Positions 51,296 to 64,000 are shown, numbered from the stretch's first letter. The stretch: 64,000 nt of DNA from Brugia malayi (GCF_000002995.4 NW_025062475.1:2232001-2296000), one strand, 5' to 3'. Translations and numbers: made by a program. Notes: generated by a model from the sequence alone, not told the origin.

Positions 51296-53453
51296 TTATA
51301 TTAAAAAATTCTAGAAAATCTCGAGAAATAGTTTTTGGCCACTTGCTGCCATGTATAATAACTTTAATAATGAAGTGGACTTTCCCGTTAATGATTTGTT
51401 TAATTCTTCTTTATTTGTATGTTTGGAAAGTTAATGCTATTCCATATGTAATTTTGTGATGTTATTCTAGCTTTTTAGAATTTTTAATGTGTGAATTACT
51501 GAGATAGATACCGTGGTGTGAAATATACCAAGTATTTATTACGTGTTGACGTTATTGCTTTGTTCCTAATTATTCTACTTGTGAAATATGTTTCTATTAC
51601 GGAAATTTTTTTATCCTAATTTAGTAGGAAGCTTCTTACATTTATTATGCAAAGTAGTTGATTGTTGAGCAATTATCTACTTAGTTCATCTCATTTTATA
51701 ATAAGAACATTTTCTGCAGTTATTTTACGTCTTTTAAATTTCATAAATTTTAGTATTTTGAAATTGCAATGGTGATCAATTTTGTGCTTGTTGACAAATT
51801 TCAAGTAATATTCTTTTAATTTCTTTTAATCTTTCATAAGCTAGGAAATTCATTTTTCTTCATGTCCAGTTTTGATCTTTATAATATCGCCATGTAATAT
51901 TGTCTGGGAGGTATTCTTATTCTTGTTGTTTTAATTGTTTTTACGATCGGACTGAGGATGGAGAGAACAAAGTTGGGAGGATTTCTGTTTTTTATCATGT
52001 CATTAACTCAGGACATACGTCATAACTAGATATAATAGCAATTATTTCTTGCTTCGTGAAAATCGAAAAGTTGGAAATGGGAGCAGTATCATGCGATTCG
52101 TAACTTTCAAGATGACAATATCCCATAAAAATTTTCCTGATTGTCTTTTGGGACGTAATTTACTTCTTAAGAGAAAAGGAGTCATTGGGCGGATATGCCA
52201 GCTCCTTATGACCATTGCTAAAGAAGAAGAGAGAGAACTTCAAACATCTCTTTCTTCATTTTACTTTATTATTTTGTATTTTCTTATTGCTACTGCTGCT
52301 GCTGCTTCCTTTTCCATTACTTAAAGGTCTTATTTTTGTTTACGTTGCAAGAAATTTCTGGTTGTCGAGGTGTGTATTTGAGTTTTTGACTTGATATTCA
52401 ATCTTTTTTTTTTTTTTTACCTCCTTAACTTTATTCTTTTTTTGTCTCACTGATCGTTTTATCTTCCTCAGTACTAAATCATTTTTTTCTTGTATTTTCA
52501 TGTCTTTGAATAAATTTATACCATACGTGTTGAATAAAAAAACAATGTTTGTGATTCCTAGTGTTTTTCTTACAAATTATCCATTTATAATCTGAAACCA
52601 CTGGGTTTTCCTTCAGTCTAAGTTCAAAATTACCATTTTGAAAAGAACGTGTGTTTTTTTTTTTTTGAGAGAGAGAGAGAGAGAGGTATGGGAGATATAG
52701 CAAAGTAGATTTTTGCATATAAGCTTTTTGAAATTGTACTGCCAAATTTTCGTCTGTTACAAGTATTATCTAACACTGAAAGTAGGTATAAGTTGATAAT
52801 AGTTGGGAAATTGTTGGCAGATTTCAGAAAGCTAAAATCAAATATTTAACGGTAAATTTGAGAAATTGCGGAGGATGTAGAGAGTTGAATTTGGCGACTT
52901 TATTATTTGTTTAAAGGGAAAGAAAAATGGATTAATTTTTAATCTGAATTTTAAAAATAGAAGTAACTCTTCTAATATAAATCAATAAATTAACCTCTTG
53001 ACCATAGATCAGTTCTCTTTCGTAATTGATTAAAATACCCGAATTTTTGGTTACATAATTGTGTGTGGTGCGACATTCATACAAAACGGCAATTGCAAAT
53101 ATGAAATATTGAAAGAGAATTTTGAAATGAATAGGAAATAGACTGGCATATGTTATAAAATATTTAGTTACGTACTATTTGCTCATTTTTGTTTTGTAAT
53201 TTTTCTGAGGGAGTATCATTTTTTTTTTTTTTTTCTTGTGTTTTGTCAGTCTTGATGGAAATCTATCTTTTTAATTCTTTCGTTTGATAGAATATTGAAA
53301 GGCATATGTGAAAGATAATTTTTCATTAATTTTATTGTTATTAATTTTTGCATCATTATTTTAAAGAGAAAAAAGAAAAAGAAATTTATTTTAGGAGAGT
53401 TAGGCACCGTTATTTACAAATTCTTATATAGTTTACTAAAAAACAAAAAGTTT
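51296..53453. other. nxf-1 3' region and mxl-2 upstream region
   Basis: About 2.2 kb with no supportable exon. It has T-rich 3'-UTR-like sequence, a T14-(GA)n tract at about 52652-52686, and a TTTTAG acceptor at 53391-53394 that probably starts the mxl-2 mRNA, 60 bp upstream of its ATG. A 91-codon plus-strand ORF at 52049-52324 lacks splice context and resembles no family I know, so I treat it as chance. Confidence 0.55.
52652..52686. repeat. T14 followed by (GA)n microsatellite
   Basis: A T run directly followed by about nine GA units, in the nxf-1/mxl-2 intergenic region. Confidence 0.85.
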
Positions 53454-55096
53454 ATGTCATCAAATTCATCACCGGAAACACGAGGTGGTTCACGTGATTC
53501 GAAAAATAGTCCAGATTCAACAGATCGTAAGAAAGCAACTCATTTAAGATGTGAACGACAGCGTCGAGAAGCCATCAATGTTTGTCCATTTTAATTAATT
53601 TTGAATTGTCCGGTTAATCAGTAGAACTGAGATGTATTTGTATGTTAAATGCTAATAGTTAACTGAATTATATCAATCTTAGCATAACATAAGATAGTTT
53701 TCAAGTCAATTTTAAACTCACTTCAACATCCGAAATTTGAATTGTTTTTTCTTTTTTTATACAAAAAATGCACATTTGACTGTTATAATGCCATTATCTG
53801 TGGAAGTGACAGTAATTACTACTACTAGTAAGTAGTAACTTATATTCGATCAATAAATTATAATTTACTTGCTGCATGTCATGAAAGTGACTTTAAAATC
53901 AACAATATAAAGAGAATTTACTGATTCGCAATTGCTTGCTCAGGATCCGGAACTCCAGAAGGCATTCCTGTACAAGTTAACTTTGTCAGATCATCATCTG
54001 ATCATGTGATTCTGTTTTTATTTGGGAGTGAAAATAGAAGAAAAACAGATTACTCGGGTTGTTCTAAAATTATGTTATATGTACGCTTAACCTAAGATGG
54101 CATAATTTCATCCAATTTCTTATGTGAAATTTTTCAAAATTTCAATGGTTTAGATTGGATATCAGGAACTGAAGGAGTTACTGCCATCATCATTCTCACC
54201 CATTGGGTGTAAAACGACTAATGCAGCAATTTTATTTCGTGCAGCTGATTATTTAAATCAATTAAAAAAGGAGGAAGAAAATCTGAATGAAACACTTTCT
54301 CAGTTAGCTGCACAGGTTTGTAATCTGTCACAAATTTCTTTTTTACTTATTTTATACTTTTTTTGGGGGGTGTTTTTTCAGATAGTTTTGCTTATTTAGG
54401 TGTCAGCACTTGAACTTATCGCCAAACAATATGAAAATATGGCAGTAAACAGTTGTACATCTAACAAATCTTCTATTCAGTGTCAAATTGTGAGTAGTTT
54501 TTATTTTAAAGAGTTGAAGATCAAATTTTTGGTTAATTTTTTTTTTTAAAGATCAAATTTTTGGTTAAGTTATTTCATGTTATTGATTTTCTATTATTTT
54601 GTCCAAAAAAAAAATATTTGTGGCCGAATATAGTTATTCGATTAAATCATATGTTTTCTGAAGAAATCATCTAACAGAGTAAGATGTAACGAATCACTTA
54701 ATTTTGGTTTTTATCATTTCTAGAATATTGTTATCTTTTAATCTATGGTCAGCCTTAATAATTTTAATGTGTGATTAATCTTTTCCGTACTTAGAATCAT
54801 TTTCAGATTCAAGCCTTTCTTGATTCGTGTTTTGCTTCATTTCGCAGACAAGTAAATGTTTCTAGCTTACAGTCCGTGATAGAGACACTGCTACCTTGGG
54901 TGGAAATTGTAGATTATGATGTTAGTTTGCTTGTTATTCTTTTAATCCTAATATTTCAGGAGACGAGAAATCTCGTGAAAATTTTCGTTTAATATGGTAT
55001 TACTAACTGCTTATACAAATATAATTACATATATATATATATTTTTTTTTTCAGAAAATTTCTCGGGATACGTTAGACGCCGTGTATAAATGTTGA
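53454..55096 (+). CDS. mxl-2: Mlx-type bHLH leucine-zipper protein
   Basis: Five exons: 53454-53579, 54154-54315, 54400-54489, 54807-54920, 55055-55096; 177 aa. The basic region HLRCERQRREAI has the His-Glu-Arg triad (H..E..R) that reads CACGTG-type E-boxes. Helix 1 (YQELKELLP), a short loop, helix 2 (NAAILFRAADYLNQLKKEE) and a short zipper follow. The C-terminal part (FLDSCFASFRRQVNVSSLQS, TLLPWVE) matches the dimerisation/cytoplasmic-localisation region that distinguishes Mlx from Max. Mlx partners Mondo/MML-1 in nutrient-responsive transcription; C. elegans mxl-2 acts with mml-1 in lifespan and migration. The intron between exons 1 and 2 splits the bHLH inside helix 1. Intron 3 contains a direct 18 bp duplication (GATCAAATTTTTGGTTAA near 54518 and 54551). 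Confidence 0.92.
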
Positions 55097-56595
55097 CAAT
55101 GAATAGTTCAATGCTGTTCGTTTACTAAAGAAAAGTGTCATAGATATGATTAGCTTATTACCATATGTTCATAATAATTCATTTTTTTTTCCTCATTTCT
55201 CATATTCATTTATACATTAGTTCTGCTAACTAATAGTCTTTAAGTTAATTGAGATTATTCGACCATTCAGTAACTACAATTCTCCTCTGAAATAATCATA
55301 TCTCATTAGAAAAGATTATTTATATGAATGCTTACAATTTGTAATAATCAAAATTATTCCAACTAGTCTATTTTGTTTGTAATTTCTGAGAGATATGTTG
55401 TGAATCAGCACTTCAATTAATTTTTTCAGTTTCTTTTTCACTTTTTTTTTTTCGAAATTGTAGAAAGTTTAATTCATTTTCGTGATTAGAATTATTTGCG
55501 CAAATCATCCTTGTATAGTTACGTCGTAACATTTACTGCCTTCAATATGTACTTTTCCGGTATTTTTTTTTACCGGAGAATTTGAATGGAAACTAGTAGA
55601 ATTCCTTTACGCAAGTAAAGTCTTACTTTGGCATATATGTATTGCATGACGTGACGCACGTGTTTGAATATAAGTTTTCATTATTTTTGGATGGCGAATT
55701 TGTACAAATAATCATAAGAAGGTAAGATGGAATAAGAATTTAAAATCGATGGAATGAAAATGGTTAACTAATTAAATGAAAAGAGATGAATTAACTTTAG
55801 CTGCACTTGAAATTAGATTTCATTTAAACCTTGGTTTAAATTCGTGAGTTTTCAGTTTTAATTTAGGATTAAAGAGATTAACATATCGACTACAATTCAT
55901 ATTTTAATCTTTAGATACTTCAGATAGGTTAGGTTAGATGGTTTGGGTGCGATATTTTACTTATTTAAACTTTAAGTTAACCTTTGAGGTGAAAAAAATT
56001 TTAGACTACTGATAGTTAAATTACCAAAATTATTGGTTAGGTAAATGGAAGCTTTACAATGATTTATATAACGGAAGTTTGATATCTAGAGATCGAGATT
56101 GTTGGTGATAGATAGGTATATTAATGATTTGCCATTTCCGTTTTTTTTTTTTTTTATCCGGAAAGCCAGTAGTAATTATACTATCATCGATTCTTCCGAG
56201 TTTTTTTTTTTTTTCTTTTTCTCATATCAAGTTAAACATTCTCTTATTTGATTTTGCCGCTAGTTTAGTACACATTCATTGATAAGTAAACTAGTAGAGC
56301 TGAAGATGAATAGGTCAAAGGGCAATAAATAGATATATGTTATATTGTGCTAATAATACTCATCCTGTCTTCTTTCAAATGATAGCATAAACCAATTCAA
56401 CGTAATAAATTGCGAAAAAAAAATGAAAAGATAAAAATCGATTATTTATAAAATTTTCATTTTTAATCCTTCCTTACTTTCTTTTCTCTTCTCTACTTTT
56501 GAAACGAATTTAAAATTTCTCAAACTTCCTTTCCCTTCCTTTCGTTTTCTCAGCAGGATGAAAAAAGTTTTTACCTCAAACTTAATATTTGTTTA

Positions 56596-56626
<31 letters not shown>

Positions 56627-57153
56627 TTTTTTTTGTCCTGGACATTATCTAATTTGTTTCACTAAACTATAACTATGTTATGCTTATTGATCAGAAGAAT
56701 ACTAGGCTACCAAAGGTATATTTCTATCAGAGGAATGCTAGGCTACTTGGCTTATCAGAAACTATCACGCCAAGTTCTCAAAAAGTATTAGGCAGTTTGG
56801 AATATCCATCTGATGTGAGCATTTTTTGTGGTCATAATTATTTGGATAATCAAAGTGATGATTGTAAATATAACTTTTTCCTTGGGTATTTCTTTTTTTG
56901 AACTTCATTTCTTTGTAAATTTTATTTCGTTGATTATCGTTTCACTTGGATATTGTATAATATCAATTTACTTTTTCCTTTGTTTATTTAAATTATCACT
57001 GATGCAGTTAAGTGTAATCTTTCAGATCGAAATTCAACGATATTGACTGATTAAATAATTATGATAAATGATATATCTCATGTTTATTCTCTCCTGATCA
57101 TAAAAAAAAGGTAAGTTTGACCAGTATCGAATACTTTCTTTTTCTAGTTAATT

Positions 57154-57192
<39 letters not shown>

Positions 57193-58482
57193 GGGGGGGG
57201 GGATTGTATTCCATCTTTTTGTTTGGTCCTAAAAACTAGAATTTATATTTAAGTATTCGTATTGTTCACTGTCAGAAGAATTCTTCTGAATCAAAACAGT
57301 GAAGAACTTTCCAATATTATCTTAATGATATTTTTGTGAATAGATGAAAATGATATTGTTATGCTCATTAATTCTAAATCAACTTTTGGAATCATTTTTT
57401 GATCTAATCTAGTTGTTTTTTTTTTTTCGATTTAATTCTATCTAATCCGATCATTGTTAGCCTATGAATGATAATTGCCTTGTATGCGACATTTCGAATC
57501 GTTTCAATAGTATCTGCTAACTTTATCTATATAAAGCATCAGTTCTACATTTGATTCACAGATTAAAATGTTCAGTTACATTCATCAGTAATTTAATCTT
57601 TAATAGCTACTAAAGCTCAAGTGTATTCGTGAAAGGGATGAATTATTTTCTGCATATATTTATTTTATTAGATATGAAATTGATTTTAATAATTATAACC
57701 AAAACTACGAATCATTCTTTTTACAGATCTGTACCGTGAAATCTTTAGTAATTTGGGTTTGTTCGTTACTTTTTTCTTGCTTCGTCTTTTTGTCATGCGC
57801 AATTTCTAAAGTTGAGATTTTATTTTTCTCAATCTTTTCCGCATTTTTTATAACTCAATCACTGAATGGAAATTGCAAATTCTTCATCAAGCTAAAACAA
57901 TCATTCCAAAACAGACTACGTTTAGAGTGATATTTGGAGATACTTCAATACTTTGATGGAATTATGAGGAATTATTAAACAGTAAACTAGTAGGAATTGA
58001 GAAAACAGAATGTACAGATTTTAAAATAACTAACATTCTGTAAAGGTATATACAATGTGAAACATTTAATATTTCAAATATAATGTAGAAATTAAAACTT
58101 TTCGTAAATCCTGAAACACAAATTATCTTTGTTTTGATTCGTAATAATGAAATTAATGCATGTCTGAATTGATGATATGTGAAATAGAAACGCAAAAGTA
58201 GGACCTTTTGGTTTCCTATTTCTGTCCTAAAATAAGCATATATGAAGCAAAAAGAAACTGAATTAGAGATAATTTTAAAACACTGAAAAACAAATTACGC
58301 ACTCATGGAATTTCGAAAGACTGCATTATGCATTCATCTCAACATTATGATACCTAACTGCTCCATGATGTTTTATACAATGTAATGAAAAAAAAAAAAA
58401 AAATAATAAATAATAATAATAATGCAGAGATGTTCCTGTAGTGAGGGTGAAAACATACATTAAATGCAAAAAGTTATTCATA
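55097..58482. other. Convergent region, mxl-2 / helicase gene
   Basis: About 3.4 kb between the mxl-2 stop and the helicase stop, expected to be 3' UTRs and spacer. It contains a small hairpin TTCCGGTA-T8-TACCGGA near 55555-55577, a T37-G11 tract (57155-57202), and two open segments that might be exons of a small gene (56680-56817 and 57727-57930). Those are too weak to call. Nothing else recognisable. Confidence 0.5.
57155..57202. repeat. T37-G11 homopolymer pair
   Basis: Thirty-seven T are followed directly by eleven G. This is the longest G run in the window, in a genome where G runs are rare. Length is likely unreliable in any assembly. Confidence 0.85.
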
Positions 58483-61400
58483 TTAAATGCAGGAATCATC
58501 AATAATTAAATCGGATAAGTCTGGCATTGCAGTCTTCATATTTGCATAGTCGTATATTTCGATATTTCGAGGCCTGAACAGGCTTTCAACTATCTGAACA
58601 AATCAGTTTTTTAAAGCTTCAAAATTAAGTTTTTTTCATGCATATCAGTGGTTTACACATATCAAGTAGATGACATGAAATTTAGGTGACAGAAGTAAAT
58701 TCGTAAAGTAGACTTCTTGAAGAAATAACAATTTGAATCAGAAAACAGATATTAAGCGAGAACTTTTGTTTCTTCGGTAATAATACGCACTCTATTATTA
58801 ATGCGTATTATATTAGAGTATCAGATAACATAAGCTATTACAAAATCATTTTGTTTAGCTCACAACAACAACATTAGAAAAAAAATCATGTGTTTATATG
58901 TTTGCTATATCGTCAAATGAATTATTTAATTAAAATTAACAAAAATTTATGGAAATACCTGCTTCCATCGCTTTCTTTGGAATCTTTCTCCATTTTCAGC
59001 GACCAGAACGAATGCTGAATGAAAGTTTTTTTTTTCTTCTTTTAATCTCATAAACTGATTAAGTTTTACTTTTTTCTCTTCAGAAAATTAGATAGTATTA
59101 GCATTTATAAACTTACCAGTGGCAGCGATAATCGGTAATGTAAAATTATTATAATGAACAATACGACCCCAATGATGCCAGCATTTCACACAATTCATCT
59201 GCAAAAATGAACTGAAAGTAAAAATTGCAGTTAAGTTTTTATTTTTTTATCTTTTAAATTTTTTAAAATGCTAAACATGTTCTTCCAAAACTTTTTTTTT
59301 CCACTAAATTGACTATGATACAATAATGCTACAATTTAAAAATTATACCGCTCCAATGCCTTTAAACAGAAAATCAGCTTCTCGTTCTATCGTAGCTTTC
59401 GAAAATGCACGCTGAATTGAACGATTCCAAATTTCTTTGCAAACGCAAATATACTGCGAATAAGTGGGTGTTACGACAATTTCATTACTATTGCAAATAA
59501 CTGCATCACATTTTCTAAAAATTAAGACACACAAATAGAAATTTTTTAGTTAATACAAAAAAAAAAATAATTTTTTCTTTTTTTATTTTAATTTTTATAA
59601 TTTTAGATGTAAGATGGATTGTTATAAAACCGGGATATGACCAATGTCTCGCCCATAAATAAAATACCACACCTATCAACACTAAATCTGCTGAATAAAA
59701 TCAATCAATACTAACTTTGTTAAATTCTGCAGTATTTTGCACTGAATAGTTTAGCAAATACTCAAACTTTCATCATTCTAAATGACAAACAACTCTATTG
59801 CACAAAATGGTTTAACGGTTTTTATTGACTACTTTGACTTTAAGCATGGTGAATTAATTTGCACTAATCATATGACTAGTGAATTAATACATTTACCATA
59901 TGAATAAAACATATGTTAGCAAGTAGAAAAGAAAAAAACCATTGATACTTATGATCAGATCTCTGCATTAGCTTTTTTTTCAGTGATATCGAACGAATAA
60001 AACTAACTTGCATAATAATGTGTACCGGTTAGAAGTCAGTACAATCTTTTTCTCATCCAATAGCAGTTTTTTTCGGGTTCGCTCCATAATGTTCTGTTTT
60101 ACACGTTCTGCTACCTAAATTTTTAAGTATCAAATCTTCTCACTTAACTATCTTCCTTTTTAATTTCTGGTTAACATTTAGCATAAAGTATTTGCTTCCT
60201 CAGCTAAACTCGTGTTTTGCAGAAATTTTTTTTTTTGATCTACACACATAAATGTTCTTCAAATAATTACAATTCGAAATGAAATATCAAAAATAGATTT
60301 GACTGATAAAATATAACTAAAGTCATGTGTCTTTCCGTTCTTCTCAAATTTTTGTTTTCCTTAAAAATAATTGAAAACACTGGTACTAATATTAACATTC
60401 TTTTTCATACTTCGTCCTGAAACCAATCCGGCGGTTTCTGATTGATCAATTTCAAAGCATTTCGCATAATTTGCTCTCGGTTGATATTTTTCTCCTCACG
60501 AGCTTGTAATTTTGCATCATTTGTTATCAAAACACAACGTGAATTTGCAGCTCGACCACGTCCTAAAATATTTGCTATATATTAATGAAAAATGAATGGA
60601 AATAAAGCTTCCATTCTTTATCAGTAATTTTTTGTTTAAACAATAAATTTCGATCATTTTTTAGTGTTATATCGAAATGACATTAAACCTATCAATTCAT
60701 GCACCTCAAAAAACTTTTAACAATAATGTCGTTGGAATAATCTTTTGTAGATATTATATAAATGAGAGATGAGTATGTAATAAGTTGGTTTTATCACTGA
60801 TTCCATAACAATAATCTCATTCTCAAATGAAAAAATAAGACTATAATGCTTCCTACGAACTTTCAAATTATAGAAACGAATGCTGAATTTGTTGAATCAA
60901 AGAATGAATTACGAAACTCTTCGTTGTACATGTGCAATTTCATTGGTTACGTAATTATATTTGATGACAAGGTTGCACTTCTGAATGTCGATGCCTTCTT
61001 CTGCGACCGATGTTACGCATAAAATTTTGATATCACCTGACGTAAATCGTACCAGTGCATTACGTTGCTGATTGGCAGATTGACCACCAAACTCACCTGA
61101 TGCATTGATACCTTCAAATAAAAAGTTCAAAATGATTGAGAGTGCAAAAACAGACAAACTTGATTTGTTCTAGATAGAAGAGAAAGAAAAAAGAAGACAG
61201 GATGAGAAGGAATGTAAAAGAACATTTTTACTTTATTTTTTGTATATGGATATATGTGACTTATTTCAATTTAACAGTGTAACCGATGCTTCTATTCCTT
61301 ACTCGTCCTTTTCGTTTTAAAACACAAAACATACCAAACTTGAAAAATCAAGTACGACCTGACAAATTCAGACAATTCAGAATTCAAGCTTAATATAACA

Positions 61401-63939
61401 TAGAAATTTCGTCATGAAAAAGTTGAACTCATATAAACTGCGTTGGGTACTAATAAAAACCCCATATGATTGAAAATTAATCCCGAACGTCTTAAACACA
61501 TTTGAAAACCCGGAAATTTCATCTTGGTTTTTTAAAAATAAGGATTATTTTATCTACAGAAATACCATTTTTTTTTTTTGCTTTAAATATACAAATACCG
61601 TAATGAAAAGTACCCGTAATGAAATCCGATTTAGCATTCAACATATGTAAACTTTCATCTTTATTCAGTTCTTCTGCTAATTTTCCTGCAAAATATCGCG
61701 TCGATACGAAAACAATAGCGCGTCCATCTCCTAGTCTAGCAAACTGATCGCGTAATTCACTATAATATTATAAATTTTTTCACAAAAAATGTCTAATGAA
61801 ATGCAAATTTTTCAACAAAATTTAAGACTTATTCAAACAAATCCAATTTTATTCTGAGAAAACAAAAAAAGGAATTACCGCAAAAGTTCATTGTATAGTT
61901 CATTATCTGCATTATCCCCAGTAACAGTTTTTAAAGGGCATGCTAAAAGACAGCAAAAATCAATAATAAATCGCAGATAAATATATAATAATTAAAATTG
62001 AAAATAACAGTAATTAACAAGTAATAATAGTGAATACAATAACGAAATAGCTTTCGACATCAACATGTTCAAATTAGCATTCAAAATGTGAGAATTTTTT
62101 TTAATTTGATAAAAGTAGATTTAGAAAACAGATATTAATGTGTTAGAAAAACACGTACTTTCCATGATATCCACGAGTTCCTGATCTGCAGTATGCCGAA
62201 TAAAGCTAAATTCATTTTCGAAATACTTTTTGGCAACGCATGAAGGGAAATGAATGTAATAGTCTAAGGAACGAAACAAGATCTGAAATAAATAATTTGT
62301 ATAATTTGATCTATAAATTCTATAAATTTATAAAATAAAATTTGATCTACAAAAAGTCCGTTTTTTGATGTTGAAGCTAGATTAGATAGTATTTTTAGGT
62401 GTAATTAAGTAAAATAACATTTTTCTATATTATTCAATTACATTTGATAATCCAATCGTTAAAAGCAATGCTTGCATCTGTCTCGTTAACCACATAAAAA
62501 ACAATCGTCGTGCATAAGAATATAAGGCACTACTAGTCAACAAATTATTACATTTTAGCTAAACTCTAAACATTTGCACAACTTTTGTTAGTTAATGCAC
62601 GATTATATTTTATCATTTTATCAGCTAGTTCAAAGCATCCACTTCTCATGGTAGAATATTTTCACATTGCTGTTATAATTTATGCTTAAGCACAAAATTA
62701 AAAATTTATCTAATTCAAAATATTTAGACAAAACAAAATGAACAATTTCTAGCCAAACAATATTTATTTTAAATTCGAAACATACCCCAATTAATTGCAA
62801 ACACGTCATTAGATGAAAACGAATCACCCTGTCAAGCTTTGCTAACGGTACAAACCCGACCAACAGCTGAGAAAACCACGTTTCATACACTGAAACATGG
62901 TTTATTTTTTCAAGATTAAAAATGAAAGTTGAATAAATTTCCAGTAATTGTTTCAATTTTTTAAAAAAAGAAAAGCACTTTTAAAAGACACTAACAACGT
63001 GAACTAACCTTTGGAGCATTTATCATGTGGTGGATTTAGCAATTTATGGAGTAAATCTTGGTTTGAATTATCATGTATTTTATCGGACATGGAAGCTGAT
63101 CTTACTAAAATGAACAACATCTACAAATATCATACAAATTGGATTTTAATAAGAAAACTTAATTGAGGCAAGTCATACAAATTCGACAGAAAATTAAGGC
63201 TACCGATTAATATAGATTTTATTGAAACTTTACTGATACGCAGCTATAAGTACGAAAGAAACAGTTTAAAATACATTTAAAGTGAAATAGCTTAAAATAC
63301 ATTTAAAACGTTAGAGTAGCTTGCTGGAAGATACATAACTGGAGATAATTTAATCGACTTCAAAGCCGAATGTTAATCAACTGATAATTTTGAGTAATGA
63401 AGTCAAATTATATACCAATCTTGCTCAAAAAAATTTCAAATCGCTTGAAGAGATTCAAGATACCAATGACTATTGAATCAGTTTTTATATTGAACGGAAC
63501 CAGTTTCGTCTCTACAAAAGGTTTCTTTTTTTTTTTTTCTCACTAATCAGGAAAATCTACAAAACAATTAAGAGTTCATTTAATAAGTTGGAATTTAAGT
63601 TGAAACTGAAAAGCCTCAAAACATAACCTGAACTGAAACAATAATAAATCAGAAGAGCTTTTAGAAAAGTAGAAGTGTACGATTCCCACTGGAGTAATTC
63701 AATCGTATTTAAATATAAGCAACAAGATAAAAAATTTTCAGCTATTCAGGAAATAAAAAAACTTCAAAATTCTTACCGTCAGCAGCAATAGAAGAAAACG
63801 CACGGAGTTCATCGATGTTTTCACGTACGTAACTTAGAACAGTGATATCCAAGTTCGCACATATTTTAATAAAATGTTCTACTGCTTCCGAAGCATTTTG
63901 AGCACTACCAATACCCAGCGAAGCTGTCAAACCAACAAT
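58483..63939 (-). CDS. RIG-I-like / Dicer-related helicase, C-terminal half
   Basis: Thirteen exons, 5' to 3': 63777-63939, 63009-63104, 62786-62889, 62159-62282, 61879-61942, 61614-61759, 60918-61111, 60411-60562, 60008-60114, 59349-59514, 59117-59198, 58959-59014, 58483-58593; about 521 aa, with the N-terminus and DExH motifs I-II beyond the right edge. Visible SF2 features: motif III GLTAS, a helical insert typical of RIG-I-like receptors (YETWFSQLL), motif [20 protein letters not shown], motif [12 protein letters not shown], motif VI VQRRGRGRA. The C-terminal RNA-end-binding domain has zinc ligands LLCKKC and [10 protein letters not shown]. This is the nematode DRH family, which works with Dicer or RNA-dependent RNA polymerases in small-RNA and antiviral pathways. 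I cannot separate DRH-1 from DRH-3. The exon ending at 60918 lacks one G needed for frame across motif VI. Confidence 0.92.
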
Positions 63940-64000
63940 CTGCAAAATGCTAGTATCAAAATTCATAAGTTGATAGTAACTATTATTTACAAAATTTTGG

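Noticed and set aside
52049..52324. 91-codon plus-strand ORF between nxf-1 and mxl-2
   Set aside because: No splice or trans-splice context, mixed composition with a hydrophobic, alanine-ending tail, and no family resemblance; probably chance.
53944..54008. Exon-like segment (DPELQKAFLYK) in mxl-2 intron 1
   Set aside because: It has an acceptor-like CAG but no donor that keeps frame, and it would interrupt the bHLH domain.
1..64000. Bacterial endosymbiont (Wolbachia-type) insertion
   Set aside because: No long intronless bacterial-type ORF or shift in base composition was found; all recognised genes are intron-rich and nematode-like.
1..64000. tRNA, rRNA or spliced-leader RNA genes
   Set aside because: Scanning by eye for T-loop-like and 5S/SL sequences gave no convincing cloverleaf or cluster; a covariance-model scan would be decisive.

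Overview
This window looks like nuclear DNA of a nematode, most likely a filarial or other spirurid species. It is very A+T-rich with long A/T runs. Genes are split into many short exons with GT..AG introns and nematode-type TTTTCAG or TTTTTAG acceptors. Several start codons lie just after an acceptor with no upstream coding exon, as expected for spliced-leader trans-splicing. All identifications come from translating exons by eye and comparing them with remembered family features; no database was searched, so the species is not fixed.

Layout: (1) 402-7412, minus strand: a large ankyrin-repeat protein running off the left edge, built from a tandemly duplicated five-exon cassette. (2) 7.4-19.8 kb: a gene-poor, extremely A+T-rich stretch with two tandem-repeat arrays and two orphan exons of a membrane protein. 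(3) 19831-22180, plus: an M-Ras type small GTPase (ras-2). (4) 23982-30277, plus: anaphase-promoting complex subunit 5 (16 exons, 868 aa). (5) 31280-42773, minus: flightless-1 homologue (29 exons, 1275 aa, LRR plus gelsolin repeats), convergent with APC5. (6) 45739-51295, plus: mRNA export receptor NXF1/TAP (18 exons, 650 aa), divergent from fli-1. (7) 53454-55096, plus: Mlx-type bHLH-zip protein (mxl-2, 177 aa). (8) 58483-63939, minus: C-terminal half of a RIG-I-like, Dicer-related helicase running off the right edge.

The genes do not form a pathway. They are mainly conserved housekeeping or regulatory genes: signalling, cell cycle, actin and nuclear-receptor coactivation, mRNA export, transcription and small-RNA/antiviral RNA sensing. 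I found no operon, RNA gene, CRISPR array or bacterial insertion. The unusual material is structural: exon-cassette duplication; a probable TG 3' splice site; two donor sites in different genes that each lack a G in the same AGAG/TT context; decayed copies of exons inside introns of ras-2 and fli-1; a frameshifted antisense coding remnant inside fli-1; and a strong hairpin in intron 1 of nxf-1.
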